Source of the DNA: Schistocephalus solidus
Taxonomy: Eukaryota > Platyhelminthes > Cestoda > Diphyllobothriidea > Diphyllobothriidae
DNA length: 64,000 nucleotides
NCBI GenBank assembly: GCA_017591395.1
Contig: WEDG01012052.1
Span: 22,521 to 86,520, forward strand
Direction: 5' to 3'
Below are positions 46,741 through 60,179 of the stretch, one piece after another; within the stretch, counting starts at the first letter, position 1, and the number at the start of each line of letters is the position of its first letter. A model generated the notes under the pieces. It did no database searches and had not been told where the DNA came from. It saw only the letters and a program-made list of their open reading frames with translations. Made by a program: the position numbers and the translations under genes.

Positions 46741-46744
46741 TAAT

Positions 46745-47555
46745 GTACAAATGAATTATTAAAGTCGACCAAAAGCCTCTACTTACTTAAATGTGTCTAG
46801 CAGTCATCTGATGGATTCTAGATCGATTACTTAGGAAATCCAGCTTGGACAGGCAACATTCTGTATCAGACTTGGTGGAGTTCATACGCTACAGTGTGCT
46901 GGGCGATAACTCAACCCAGAAATCTTCTAGTAACTTGTGAAACTGTATATCCGAGGCGGAAGATCATGTCAACTGAATGATGCGTTTCAACAGAGCGGTG
47001 TCGACAGAAAATGTGGATAGATTGGTATAGCGTCGGTTTTGACTTATTTTGTGTCCACGTTGTGAATAATAACCCTGATCACCAGTTGGAACCAGAAACA
47101 CAAACACGTGCGCACACGCGCAGCGCAGATGGTCCACAGACGAGATCGATCAGATAGGACACAAGCACTTCATTAAACAACTACCCGATCCGCAGCGATA
47201 GGGAATGCCAGGTGGTGAAGCGTGGTTGAACTTCAGTTCGAGAGAGTATTTATGATACAGTTGATAGACCCCCATTCTGTGGACCAGCTGCGCTGCGCTG
47301 CGGGCGCCTATTTGTTTCAAGACGGTGGTCAAGGATTCTGATTGGCTGAATGAAGACAGAATAAGCCCCGAACAGTGCTGCATTCATCTAACTGCCGACA
47401 CACCACCTGCTTGGCTGACTTCGGCCTGAAACCAATGAATCAGAGTGCAACCATTCCTACAGTCAGGAATTGATTTAATGCAATATTAATCAAAATTTTA
47501 AACTGTGTTTTAGATTAAGAATTATTATATAATTGGAATTTATAATATTTGTTAA
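46745..47555. other. No recognisable feature
   Basis: A 77-residue minus frame at 47150-47383 has no motif. Confidence 0.5.
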
Positions 47556-47559
47556 CCTG

Positions 47560-48570
47560 GAGCATAATCCCAAGATATTTCAGACACACACAGACATCAG
47601 GATGCTGGCTTTTGAACGAACGTGTTTCCGGCCTTCCGAAAAACCTCACTCGGTAAAAAGACTACTTAATTAGCCTGCATTTTTCCTATAGATTGTCGAT
47701 GCCCTTAGAAATTCAAATATATATTTAAAGAAAATGTGAGTAAAGATAGTATTTGTTATACTCATAGGATAAAAAACTTCGCTGCCTTCAAATTTGTACG
47801 CAAAGAAAAGAGATGTTCAGGGTTTAAAAAAAACTGTCAAGCTCCCGAATGACTGAGTCCGTTCTACGTAGCATTTGCGTTTAGGGTTTTTAGTCCACTA
47901 ATTATATGCCCTAAAGTTTTGAAAATTCCAGTCAAAGGATTCAAAAGACCAGTTTGCGAGCATACGCGTACGGTAAATGTACTATACTGCAATGGATGTT
48001 AATCACGTTGTATGCAGTATAGGTAACATTGTCGGATACGATATATCCTGATGAAAAATTCCACAGTTCTAAAAATCTCATAATTGGTAACTTTTTAAAA
48101 CCGAAAGATACTCTTTCTTCAAATATAAAATTTGAAGAGGGTGTAATTTACTACCAAACACGTACAAGAAACAATATTTTCCGAATATCGTGAGCAAAAA
48201 AACAAAGGGAATTGAAATGGCCATTTATGGATTAGTAGCCATAATCAGCCAGCTATACCAAACCCCGAGTGTTGCGGTACCCGAGGCTCGAACTTGCGAC
48301 CTGTTGGTTAGGAGTTCAACGCTCTAACACACTCCGCCACGAGCTCGTTGTATTGCCGGTTTAGATCGGGAATATTAATCATGCATATTTTCTATAAAAT
48401 ATAGTTGATTTTATAAGGGCATGTAAAATAAACAAAAAGAGCGTATGCTACTAATGGAGCCCCGTTTTACAGAATGCTCTTTTTCAGGTGGTCAGAAAGA
48501 AAGTCTTTCCAAACCTGACATCCTACAGCGCCTGAAATATCATGAGATGAGTATGCACACTAATCAATAT
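47560..48570. mobile_element. AT-rich foldback-like repeat, copy 2, with nested SINE
   Basis: The left arm has CCCAAGATATTTCAGACACA and CATCAGGATGCTGGCTTTTG. The right arm has CCTGACATCCTACAGCGCCT then GAAATATCATGAGATG, the inverse of the left. The middle carries TCTTTCTTCAAATATAAAATTT. A SINE at 48195-48375 interrupts the right half. Confidence 0.65.
48195..48375 (-). mobile_element. SINE inserted in an AT-rich foldback element
   Basis: Minus-strand head and body (GGAATTGAAATGGCCATTTA on the plus strand, then GAGGCTCGAACTTGCGACC). It ends with the leader TTTAGATCGGGAATATTAAT. AT-rich family sequence continues collinearly on both sides. Confidence 0.8.
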
Positions 48571-48829
48571 TAAAAAAATACTTAAGAATTTTTTCGAATC
48601 GAAAACACATTTCAGAATTTCAGTTGAAATTTCCTGAGACCTTGACGCTCATCCGCCCCAGAAGCTCGCGCTTCTCAGGAGAGTTAACTTATATGTGTGT
48701 GACCTTGTCATCAGTCTCTGTTCCTAAATATATAATAGGTGTTGTATCTCATGAAATATTAACCAAGATTCCAAAATGTTTTTGAACAAAAAGGGTTACT
48801 TAGATGGGGGTGTACTACTGATTATCCTC

Positions 48830-50165
48830 CGGCATAATTCAGGATGCCGCGTGCTGACTGCGCTTCGTTTCGGCCACCTACAAAAATCATACACAAAAAT
48901 AAACTACTTAAGTAGTATGCTTGTCACCTGATTGCGTTGTCCTTATAACTAAAAATATATTTAGTAGAAAGCACGCTCGAAAGTAGCCGTTCTTGTTCTC
49001 ATTTAGTAGAAAATTACATCTTTAAATTTTCATGACAAAAAATAATGATTTTTGCTTTAACGAGTTTGCAATCGTGCAATTTTTAGGATCTTAAAATGTT
49101 CCTTGAAAAAGACTCTTATTCATGCCGTTTATTAGTACTTCTTGTGAAGTATACATGCTCGGTTGTCACCCTTTTTTGTTCGCCAATACACATAGTTGTC
49201 GTCTCTGTAGATGCTCTCCGCGGAAGTACTAGCTCAGCCAGGGTACCCAATGCGTGCGAATAGAAAATACAATAAACTGTTATGTTTTTCTAGCTAAATG
49301 GTATGTGCTATCCGATTTTAAATCCACAGAACGCTCACTAATTAACCAAACCTATTCAAGTCTTTAGGAGTACAGTAGATGCGCTACATCATGAAATGCT
49401 AAGCGAAATTCTTGAGTGCATTTTCGATTTGAAAAGGTCACTTTAGTAGGGTAATAATATTTTAATTATCGTGCTATATAATCCCAAGATATTTCAGTGA
49501 CATCAGGATGCAGGCCTTCTTCTGACTGCCTACCATAGCCGTACAAAGTCCAAGAATGGCAACCTGAGCAGTATGAAATTTCCCTTATAAATTCAAGTAA
49601 ATTTTATTTTTTTAAAAATGCATTAAAATATTCTTTCTGGCGCTCATTTGGCAGAAAACCACTTCTGTTTCACACTATACTTACAGAAATGGCATCGTTC
49701 AGTTTGAAACACTTTATCTATTACGAAATAATTTAAAACCCGATCTGTCATTACAAGGTTTCCAAACCAAAGGCTGCATATAACCCGTCTAAGGAAATTC
49801 ACGCAATTCTCAACGCTTTATGTTATATATTGATCCTACAATTTTGCAATGTATGTGGACCATGTTGTAGATTTTCTAGGTAGCAGTACTATACGGATAT
49901 GTCACGTTCTTAAAAAATCCCCTAAATGGAAAGAGACCCTTTCTTCGAGCATAACATTTGATGCAATCTACTACGAAAGGATTACAGGAAAGAATATTTT
50001 CATGCACCTCTTTTATAAAATATGTATTAATCTATAGTGGGATCGAAAATAAATAGAAAACATGCATGCTACTCAAATAGTTATATTTGTACCAAGTGTG
50101 GTTTCTGTAGGTGGACGTAAAGAAACACGTTGACATGACTGAAACATCTGGGGACTATACGGCAC
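48830..50165. mobile_element. AT-rich foldback-like repeat, copies 3 and 4
   Basis: 48830-49140 shows the left part only (TTCAGGATGCCGCGTG, AAACTACTTAAGTAGTATGC). 49485-50165 is fuller: CCCAAGATATTTCAGTGACA, CCCTTTCTTCGAGCATAAC, TTTCTGTAGGTGGACGTAAA and TGACTGAAACATCTGGGG. Confidence 0.55.
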
Positions 50166-50169
50166 GTTA

Positions 50170-51165
50170 ATCACTATAAAAAGCCTACTTAAGTAATCAT
50201 TTGGAATCGAAAACACATTTCTGGATTTCAGTTTAAAATTGCATAATATATCACATCAACTCTACAGAAAGAACCCTTTCTTACTAAGGGAAAAGCATGC
50301 CTTTCGTTTAAGGAATCCCAACACACTGCATCTCAGGAGCAATTTAATCCGCATAATCCTACTGAAGACTGAAAGCCAATTTCTAGTGTAGGACTTACCA
50401 ACTAATGTATAAGTGAGGGGATTTATAACAATTCGACCATCCTGACCGTTTAAGCACCTGCAAAAATTTAATGCTTCGCACACAAAGGCGTTGTGTAGTT
50501 TTCAAACGGATAAAACGGATAAAATGATAATTTTTACTGAAAATCTTTGCCAAGCCTTCTAACGGACTTGGCAGTTCGTGTAGGCCGAACGACGTATGAC
50601 ATTGTCTAGGTGACGTAGGTTATTTCATTGCGATGTAATCCAACGACAGGTTTGCTCCTACTGATTTAAAACAGCACTCTGGGTAGTCGAAAGAATACAA
50701 GTTGATACTAGCTCGCACTGACAGGAAGAACTGCCCAAGGGCTAAAGTGGACACCGCTCAGTGTGCCTGTCATCAGAAAATGTGCACAGCAAAAAAGTTA
50801 GTGGACAAGTAACACCACCCACACCTCTCCTGCTTGTCACTTGGTGCTCGGCTGGCTCCAACTGTGCGAAACTCCGCTAACGAGCCCTGAGGGATACTAG
50901 GGAAGGGTGGGTGTGTGTGTGTGTCTTGATACGTCCCCATGGCCCCTATTTCGAAAGCAGACTTTTTGCCCCAAAGTAGGTGCGAAGTCAGTCTTGTTCG
51001 CGTCGTCACTACTGATATCACGCGCTTGTGTGGGCTTGGAGTTCCGGTCTGAGTGGAGAGGGGTGGACATCCTGATTGAATGCCAGTGACTCCTTGGGTG
51101 ACCCCCCCCCTCTGATACGTGGTCATTTTTAAGACCTAACATGGGCGTGGTGGACGCATGCACGC
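50170..51165. other. No recognisable gene; short GT run
   Basis: (GT)n at 50910-50925 and a C-run near 51102. Confidence 0.5.
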
Positions 51166-51169
51166 CAAA

Positions 51170-51580
51170 ACAGGAGGGATATCATCGGACAGCAGAAGAA
51201 TCGTCCGAAAAATGCTAGCGACCGACTCATCACACCGAAACTGACCTAGTTAGGGCAAGCGAAGGCAGAATTGTGCATTGACCGACTGATTGAAGTCGAC
51301 ACAAAAGAAGTTCCACAAGCACGCCAAAGAACACATTGCGTCCGTCGTAAAGGCAGACAAACTCGTGATCCTTAGCGAGTTCAGTGGGCGAGAGAAGGTA
51401 CAGACAATGCTATTTGGCGAGAGAGAGGTTGATTCTGAGGACTTCTCACATCAAGAACTTCGGCTGCCACTTTCCGAAGCTCAAGAGGACGGCATAAATG
51501 CACGCAGTCACGTTCAAGTACACGAAAACTGCTAGATTGCCCCGAGGGGATGGGGTTTCAGGGCCGTATTGGGGACAAAG
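51170..51580 (+). pseudogene. LINE endonuclease fragment, plus strand
   Basis: In shifting frames it reads RDIIGQQKNRPKNASDRLI, which parallels [19 protein letters not shown] of the 23-kb copy, followed by HIASVVKADKLVILSEFSGR, which parallels [18 protein letters not shown], and then by LRLPLSEAQ and NARSHVQVHE, which parallel the RLP and HPRSRHWH blocks. The GDxNAR motif is lost (SEFSGR). It is an old 5' fragment of the same LINE family and is not adjacent to any RT. Confidence 0.65.
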
Positions 51581-51584
51581 TCAT

Positions 51585-53635
51585 AGTGAGGCGCGTAAGG
51601 TACCGATGCCTATGCATTTTAAAAATAAAACGGCCAAATGAACTGCTAGGATGCTCTCAAAGGAGAATGAAAGTATTATCTCGTAGTAGAAACGTCCAGA
51701 ACCGGATTATGTCTGATTTCTGAGCTGAATGAAATGTTACGAAAAGTGCATTTATTTCGAGGAGGGCAAAACTAAAGAGGGGAAAAGGAGGGCACGGCGG
51801 TTTTCAGCTGTCTACATCGCTGCATATGAGCCATGGGTGACAAGATTAGGCATCCTTGACAAAGGCTCTGTCCACATAATGCAGACGATAACTGCGTGGA
51901 AACCATTGAAAGGACAAGATTTTAAAATGAGCCCCAAACCGAGGAACTAGGTTGACTGAGGGGAGCAGAGAGCACTTTCTTAGCCAGCAAGACCGTCGGT
52001 GACCAAAAAAGAGGGCATGTTTGCTGTAATCAAACCCAACACTGCCTTCAGGGAAACCCTAAATCCTGGAGTCCCCAGGTTAAACACTGTTGAGGTGTTC
52101 GGAAACGCTTGTTTTCCAGCTGTGAAGTAGTGACCAACGGAAGTTCGTGCGTTGTTAACGATGCTGACCCTAATTTGTCATCAATTTTAGTTGGGTTTAC
52201 TAGCTTTCAACTATGTCGGTTTCCGGTGCCAACATGATTGCCTTCGGCGCTTTAACTGTTGAAAAAATGGTTCAGTGGTCATTAGTCGACGTCAAGACAA
52301 AGATGCATTTTAGGAGGCTTAAAAAACGCCTCCACTAGTCAGTTTTACAGGCTCAAACGGAATAGACAGTACCATGGCGAATACCGGGAGGCGAGCAGGG
52401 CTCGAAAAGCCTCACAAGGTGAAAGATGTGCTGTGATAAGCGTTCTCTATTGATGGTTACGCTTTAAACGCTGAAGCATTGGCAGCTATTCTCGAACCAA
52501 CAGACAACCTCTTTCTTGACAGCCCCGGACCTGTTCACAATGCGCCTAAGGAGCCCGATCATAATGAAGTGTTTATTGCTACTTACTATAATACAGTAGC
52601 CCATATGTTTTAACTTAATTCCAATGGACACTTGATCAGACGTCCTTTGTCACCGGCATCATTTTCCACCGTGTACTATCAGCATGAACTAAAATTCAGG
52701 AAACCCCGATCCCAATTCTAGATTGTATATTGAAATAAAAATTTAACAAGTGTCCCTGTGCTGCTGACAGTGATTGAAGTTAACGTAATTAGTATGTTTC
52801 GCATGCTCATAGGCGACTGAGAATGTTCTGTGAAACTTGTCACGACATTACTCGGGAAAATGGCACTGTTTCTCAACCGTCTGTTCCATAAGCCTCTGAC
52901 AGCTGGGTAAAATCCCCACACAAAACATTAATATGCGTACGCACACGTCTGTGTAGGCAAATTCCTGTACATGAACCAGGCCAACTGGCGCCCCACCTCA
53001 TTGCGAAGTGGATCAAAAAGAGAACAGAAGTTCATCCTGAGGACCAAGCACCCGCTCAGTCCCCTGTGTCTTAACGATGTCTACAATGATACTGTCACTC
53101 AGATGGGATCCGACCTGCCCCCTGTCTTGCGAGTGACCAGGTCGTGCGCGGCACGTGTACACAGACCGTCTTACTTCATCAGCTTTTTGGAGCTGACACT
53201 CCGGAATGACCCGGTATACGATGAATTTGAATAAGGCAAGAGCTCCAGTAAAACTCTTTAGTATAATAGATCCTGCATAAACATGAAATTAAGCAAGAAG
53301 GTACAAAAACCGATTGCGTAGAGTAGGTTTCTGAATCGGGGCGGCATAGATGACCGGGACACTCTTCGTAGAACAGTTAGGCTGTGAGGGTATGTGAATG
53401 AAGTTAAAATTTATCCGCTGCTTGCAGATATTACAAAGTTTCCTTTAAGAAACATGCATCAAATATTTGGCTTGGCATTTCACGAGCATCGAAAGATAAG
53501 CTAGTTGCGACTAAAACAGCCTCATACTGTTGACAAGTAGTCAGAAAGGCGTGGATATATTTGGGTAAGGCTACGACATTTCATGACATCACAAATCACT
53601 TCCGGTTCCCTAACACCTGACAAGTAGCATTCGTT
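51585..53635. other. No recognisable gene
   Basis: Frames of 60-87 residues without motifs, including a basic one at 51729-51950. Confidence 0.45.
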
Positions 53636-53639
53636 CCCG

Positions 53640-53850
53640 AAGAAAGTGCTTAGTCCTAGAGGTTTGGAGGTTCATAAAGAATTGGGTCAAAAACAAATTT
53701 TAGGACTGCTTCTATGCAAACCCCAAAAAAGTATAGAGTTCACACAGCGGATAGTAAAACAGTGGAATTGTCTCCAGCAATCAGGCGTGGAGTCGACGTC
53801 CCTACAGCTTTTCAACAATCGCTTGCTTTCCTCGACCATCTGAACCCGAA
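53640..53850 (+). pseudogene. LINE RT extreme C-terminus remnant
   Basis: The frame reads IEFTQRIVKQWNCLQQSG, then SLQLFNNRLLSSTI and stop. This matches the R-V-V-x-x-W-N-x-L-P...F-K-x-R-L-D end of CR1/jockey-like RTs. About 160 bases further an AATAAA (near 54022) could be its polyadenylation signal. Confidence 0.5.
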
Positions 53851-54079
53851 CTAATACCACGCCAACTCCAGACACGAGTTATCTGTAAAAGCAATGCTAC
53901 TTATGTTTTGTAAATACTATTTGTATATTATAAATTGTTAAGAGTACGCACACAGGTGTAAATAACGCACCGGCATGTAAACAATGGGGTTTTCAAAGGC
54001 GTTGCTTATCACTTTCACCAAATAAACTGAAACTGAAGAGTGAACCCCGATAAGGAGAATGAAAAATACTGAAAAAGAA

Positions 54080-54700
54080 ATGGCAGACTGAAATGGCCAG
54101 TTCTAACTTCTTAGCCGTCATCAGCTAGCCATACCCAACCGCAAGTGTTGAACGTTCACCGCTCTTTAACGGAACTCACTCGTCCTGCTCCGTCTTGGGA
54201 CTCATTCTCGAGCCCCGTCAGCAACCGAGTAGCGGCTATTAGTAGTAAGGGCAGACGAGCAATGCCAACAAAGACAAGGGAGACCTAAGTGGCCATTTCT
54301 GGCTCATTAACCACCATCAGCCAGCCCTACCCAACACCAGGTGGCTTAAACCCGTGACTTATGTTCTTTTTCGGCATTTTTAATCTGCCTCTACTACTAC
54401 TAGCCACTGTGCGGCTGCTGGCGGAGCTCGAGAATGAGCCACAAGGCAGAGCGGGACGAGTGGGTTCCGTTAACGATGGGTGAGCGTTCATTAACGAATG
54501 TCCACATTTCCGTTATAAACCGGGAAGACAACAAGCCTAGGCTTACTGGTTAGAGCGTTGGACTTCTGAGCAACAGGCCGCGGGTTCAAGCCTCGGGTGG
54601 GGCACCACTCGGGGTTGGGTATGACTGGCTGATAATGGCTAATGAGCCAGAAATGTCCATTACAGTCTCCCTTGTCTTTGTTGGCGTTGCTAATCTACCT
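54080..54700. mobile_element. SINE cluster: two minus fragments facing one plus copy
   Basis: 54080-54140 and 54150-54360 are minus fragments (GGAACTCACTCGTCCTGCTC, GACAAGGGAGACCTAAGTGG). 54365-54530 is a plus tail and 54535-54700 a plus head with TAGAGCGTTGGACTTCTGAG and GGGTTCAAGCCTCGGG. Confidence 0.78.
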
Positions 54701-55094
54701 TTAAGTACTCAATAACACAGTCTCTGGACGACCAAGCTACCAAATTCTCACTTGCATTTGAAAGAGCTCGACATCAGTGGAGCAGCCAGGTTCAGTACTG
54801 TACCCCAATCTGTCCCGTCAGAAACCCAACTGTTCTAGGTGGAGTGGTTAGCGTATTCATGGACAACTGGAAAGAGTACACAGCCAGATGAGATTGAGAG
54901 AAGACTATACCCGCATGAAACTTTTAGTAGATGACGTAGCCAAATCACACATGCAAGCACGTCAAGACGGGGAACGACTAGCAATGCCAAGCATGCACGC
55001 GGTTGACATATATTTCGGTTTCAACTACCTACTTATTCCGCAAAAGTAGCCGTATAGTTTTAGTTAAAGTTGATTTATTCGTTTGTCCATTTGT

Positions 55095-55205
55095 GAAAAA
55101 CTCGGCAGCCTCGGTGGGATTCGAATCCACGCCAGCAAGGGGAAGGCTGTAGTACAGACAAACCCGTATTCAACTGAATTAGGACGCTCGGGTCAAGTTA
55201 CCTGC
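55095..55205 (-). mobile_element. Possible second, different tRNA-derived SINE
   Basis: On the minus strand: GACCCGAGCGTCCTAATTCAG, a D-arm-like TTCAGTTGAATACGGG, and a B-box-like TGGATTCGAATCCCACC. It is not the main SINE. The anticodon and acceptor stems do not pair convincingly, so it is not a working tRNA gene. Confidence 0.4.
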
Positions 55206-55504
55206 CCAACCTACTCAAATGTATGGAATCCACCAATTCTGATACAGTAAACTGACTGCCCGAGCAGGATTTCCTTAGCAATCAATCTATAATCCAGGCA
55301 CAATTAATTAGTACAGGATTTTGGAAAATTTGAATAATTCGGTTGACCCACTTGTGAAATAAATGACGTTATCAGTATATATGCACTATTTACGCTGAAC
55401 TAGTGGGATGAATACTATGCCTCACGCGAACAAATGTTTCACAAGAAGGCTTTCTTGTACTTAAAAAAACGCTACACTCGTTCACTTTTGACATCATCCA
55501 ACAG

Positions 55505-55870
55505 GTAAAACGTCGCGAGCGACGCACTTCACAGCTGCCCCGTGAGGTGGGCCTAAGAGCGGCAACTTGCATATCATTTACCGCAATCCCTAACCCACCT
55601 ACCTCCAGTTGGAAGACAAAGTCAAGACGGCCGGAGGTGGGCTCGGACACAGTGGATGATGAAATCAAACAGCCAGTCTACACGTGCAACATACGATCTT
55701 GTCCCAGCAGCATATGCCATGATTTCGTGCGGCTGACCCGGAGCTCACATGTGTGACGGCCGCATTAAGCAGTCATTGCAATCCGAGTCTCCGTCCTGAG
55801 AAGGACCGCATTATCAAGTCCGCTTGCAACCTTTCAATCCACAACTATCAACGCGTTGCTGTAGGTTGAA
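55505..55870 (-). mobile_element. LINE 3'-tail fragment, strongly diverged
   Basis: Degenerate but collinear with the 18-kb tail: GACAAAGTCAAGACGGCCGG, CTACACGTGCAACATACGAT, GCCGCATTAAGCAGTCATTG and CTTTCAATCCACAACT. Confidence 0.5.
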
Positions 55871-55874
55871 GCGC

Positions 55875-58435
55875 TTCACATGTTCATTAGTGCGGACGGA
55901 GCTAGTTTGCCGTTAAGATGGATTCTCCAGTGTTTGCCTTAATCTCTCCCATGCAAAAGTGGACTCTTAGAGCCGGTCAATCATTAGAAAATGGGATCGG
56001 ACCCAGCGACCGATGCAGTGTGAAGTCCTATGTCTAGGATTTCCACCACATCCCTCCTAAGTATGGCAGCAATGTGAGGATCGCGCGGATCATGCCCAGT
56101 CTGAGTAACGCGTGTTATGAGTCAATCTGTCCACGTTTAGGTTCAGTGCATCTAAAGCTGGGGCTTTGTATGGGTTTCTGATATCGTATCACACGTATGG
56201 CTATCCTAATCCCGGCGTGTAAGGTCCTTTGTCATAGCAAATAGTTCAGCTTACCGCGGTATTAGTGGTATCTCACAGTCAGCCACCAGTTTGTCCCAAA
56301 CAAGATTAATAGGTTATTGAAGGAGTTGAACAATTTATCTGACTACAAAATCATAAAAAACTTGGCGGCCTCGATCGGGCGTGTGATAGTTTGGATTGCT
56401 ATCAATTTCGGAGAGCGAACGATCTGGCGATCAGTCACCAAGGCCATTAACAGCAAAGCGTTCGTCGAAATGGTAAAGGATGCCTTCTTTTATAACTGCA
56501 TTCATCAACATCGATTAGACACAATACTTTTACGGGATAATGGTCTTATTCACTGCTTAAAAGGCGTATGAATCATATTTAGGTTACGACTATAATCAGA
56601 TTTTCAAGCCAAAGTCCACCTCCCCGCCTGTGGGGCGAAAAACATTTTAATTGCTTTAAAAGGTCTCCTTGCATAAATAAAAAAAATTTGGAAAAGCACA
56701 GAAGGCGTTGTGCACCACAGGAACAACTGGATTTTAGGCTCAATAATTTCAGACTGCTCAACTATAGGCTACCTGTTTGGTTCTATTCCACTCCGTAGTA
56801 CAGCATTTTAACACACGAGAGAACAATAGATAAGGCACTAGCATGCTGCAGTTGCCCTTCCTTTGCATTATTTTCTCCTTATAATTTCCTTCTATGGTGT
56901 CAGTTATATTAGACCCTAAATAATTGATCTACATAAAGTCGCTTCCTTGATTCGATGGTTTTCAATCAAATAAAACACTTCTCAGTTAATAAATTATAAT
57001 TCGCAACCTTTTGGAGAAAGGTCGTTTCTTGATCGCAGTATAACTTTTGCGGATGCTAGGTGGGCGGCCTGTGTTACAAGGGTTTTGGTGCAAAGTTCGT
57101 GGCCTTGTATCTGTTAGGTCACGAACTGTAGGCGCTCAGAACAAAATTAGTTTCTGCGGAAATATCTCAAGCCACTTTGAAAGTGCTACTTAAGTGGCAA
57201 AATAGCAATCGAGAAGTACCCACAAAGACGAGCGATATTGACATGGCTATTTTGACTTATCAACGATTTTTTTTATTCGAACCAGGACTATTTGCTCGCT
57301 GGGATTTGACAGGCTAATAAGACAGAAATGACCATCTTGTAGTGGCTCAACTCCGAGCGCATGTTGAACGGGGAACCTCTCACGACTAATTGCCCGTGCG
57401 CACCGAGTGCTGGCGGATTCTAGGCAAATCACCTTCAGGCTGGCTTACACATGGCCTCGCGGCCCGGACGTGACCTCATCCGATGTCCAGTTCCTTCCAA
57501 ACCTCTTCAAATTATTCTGTATAGTATACGCTATCCTCTTACTTCTCTTCTCATATGTAACTCGACCAGGTCACAGCGGCTAGGATTTCCCTAATAACCT
57601 AAGCTTCCGCGATAATCTCACCGTCTTTTTAGGCATTAGTTTTGCATTACTACTGGTTGTCATGCGGTTGTCTCTGGGGTTCATAGACCGAGATAAGAGG
57701 CGCCACAGACAGCGCATTTTCCAAAGGTCGATCGGTGAACAACGCTGTCGATCTCTCTTTATAGTTAAAATAATTATCACTCCACATGGAGGGTGCATAG
57801 GCAGCCCTAGTTGGTTCCTCCTCTCAGACAACCTCGATGTGTTTTCAGTAACCAACAAAAAACTGAAACCATTTGTTTTGCCTGTCGGTTATTCCATAAA
57901 CTCAGCTTTCCTTAATTTTCACGTGGGGTCCCACTAACTGCAAAGAATGAAGGCGACCGATGAGTTCATCCTACACGTTTATGGGATTTGAAGGGAGTCA
58001 AGGTCTTTTAAAACAAATGTGTCAACTATGTGGTCCTAGTAACGCAATTTTAATTCACTCTGTCCTTTGTAGCTCCAAAATAAGAAGGCTCAAAGACAAC
58101 ATTCTGTGAGAAGGCACTAAATACGGCAAATCGTTCACCTAACGAGGTAACTCAGAACAACATGCGTGCACTGGGCAGCGACCGCATCTGAGGTGCAGCG
58201 CAAAAGGTACGATGCCCTCATCGAATATAACCCACCAACGATTGCACGAGACCACCACGTTCAGTAAATTAACTCGGAGCCGAATACACGAAAATGACTG
58301 CATCAAGCTTTTTCTACAGGAAACATACTACCTTCCATGAGAAAGTATACGGTTCAAACGACGCTCGTTCAGTCAAAAATCGCAGCAGTTAACTTTATCC
58401 GCTGGGGTCGTCATTTGGTAATCACCAGCCAGGTT
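55875..58435. other. No recognisable gene
   Basis: Frames at 56317-56571 (84 residues) and 57580-57937 show no motif. Near 57000-57220 there is a weak echo of the AT-rich repeat (GTGCTACTTAAGTGGC). Confidence 0.45.
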
Positions 58436-58439
58436 ACTG

Positions 58440-58790
58440 GTAATGGAAGTAACAATGTGACAGTGATATTAGAATTTGCTGCAGCTACAGCTCTCTCTCT
58501 CCCCTGAGCCCAGTGTCATGACACAGTCAAGGATACCGGATATGGGAGGGCGCAGGTGGCTGGCACGACCGTAGTCGCCACACCCGGCTGGGATCCCACA
58601 GAGTGGGAGTGCCATGGCGGCCACATTAAAGAGTCATTGCATCCTGGTTCGAAGTCCGCGCCTGACCGAACGTTTCGAGTTATCCCTCCAGTTTGGGACC
58701 TTCCAAGCCACGGCTTTTAACGCACCGTGATAAATTCAAGTACGCCAGATTGTTTAGCGTGGAAAACGCGCTGAACCATCGACCGTACCC
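58440..58790 (-). mobile_element. LINE 3'-tail fragment, diverged
   Basis: Contains CCTGAGCCCAGTGTCATGAC, GGGATCCCACAGAGTGGGAG, CCAAGCCACGGCTTTTAACG and ACGCCAGATTGTTTAGCG, collinear with 18300-18720. Confidence 0.68.
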
Positions 58791-58799
58791 TCTATTCCA

Positions 58800-60179
58800 A
58801 ATCACTGTTCCTAGTCACACAACGCAGGATCACCTGTCGTATTTTTAATCTCGAATGACTCGGAGGGCAAGTATGTGAGACTCCAGGCAAATACACCGGG
58901 AAATTCGTTAGACCAAATAATCTTATCAGCGTCCTGACATCAGCCATCGCACGAGCGATTTCCTTTTCAGTCTTCCGCAAATAGCTTTACGGAAGTTGGG
59001 CGTTTGGGTTCACACATGCATGACAACGGTGGTAAATAGCCTCAGACACGCCCGACAGAAATCTTTCATGACATTGCTTCACATACGCGCAGATAGCAAG
59101 AAAACACATCGATGAACCGACGTCATTAATAACACACAGGTCAAAATTCATGCTTGTGCAACCAGGAGGGGCGGAACCATGTACGTGGTCACTCCATTGG
59201 GGGTATTTACTTAGTTCAAAAACTTATTAATTTTCAGGGATCCGGGAACAGCCAAAAATGAAGGAATAAATCGCACCATCTACTTATTATTGCACAAAAA
59301 ACAACGCGCCTCTAAGAAAAAGGTTTGCAAGCCCCAAGAACGATGTAAAGCCATTTTGACTACAAGCGCAGTCATTTTGTCACGGAATATAATTACCCAT
59401 GGCTCACGTATCACTATAATAATGCGAGACACGGCCAGATTATTATTCTGAGATTATATAGTTATTCTTGTTCGAATGAATTTAATCATAACGCAGCGAC
59501 AGAAGACGTAACTCGTCGATGCTGATGGTGGCTGCGGTACCCAACAAAAGTCACTGTGCATTATATCCGCCACGCCCCACTAATAATGATAGTGGTGATC
59601 CTTAACTGTTCATTCGCCACACTATGATTTTACGACGCAGCTAGACTTTGGTAGAGGTCGTTCCACTAGGTCACCCATTTACGAGCCGGGTGTAATCAGC
59701 TTCGTTGGCAAGCAGACCTGCATCCAAAGATTCATGATCGCGGTGCCAAATATCAAGACGTTGGAAAGGATTCATGAACGCAAATCATTCTGACAGTCGG
59801 CGCGCATGTTAATCACGAACCCAATACCAGCCATTTTCGCGTTGCAGTTAGTTAACCAGTCATGTAAGTTGCACTTTAATGGAGAAACAGGATGGCATAA
59901 TTAATGTGTGCGCCGTGTAAAGTAAAGTAACACTATGGAAATTCAGGGCGACTTACTAAACGAGCAGAGGCCCGACCATACCGCCTGGAAAGCTTAAAAA
60001 CTCATTGAAGTTTGTGCTTGAAATATGCACATGGCTTAAATAGTCCTAATAGAGGGCAAAAGGCGAGGCCAGAAACGCCAACAATGGTTGGTGATATAAC
60101 AGCACATCGGACTAGATTAGAGATCCTGATTCCGACCTCAAGTAGAAAAAAAGACGTATTCCGTTTGGATCAGGGAAGT
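58800..60179. other. Region downstream of eS4; no gene seen
   Basis: AT-rich, no frame of note. The eS4 3' untranslated region must start at 60179 but its end cannot be placed. Confidence 0.5.
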
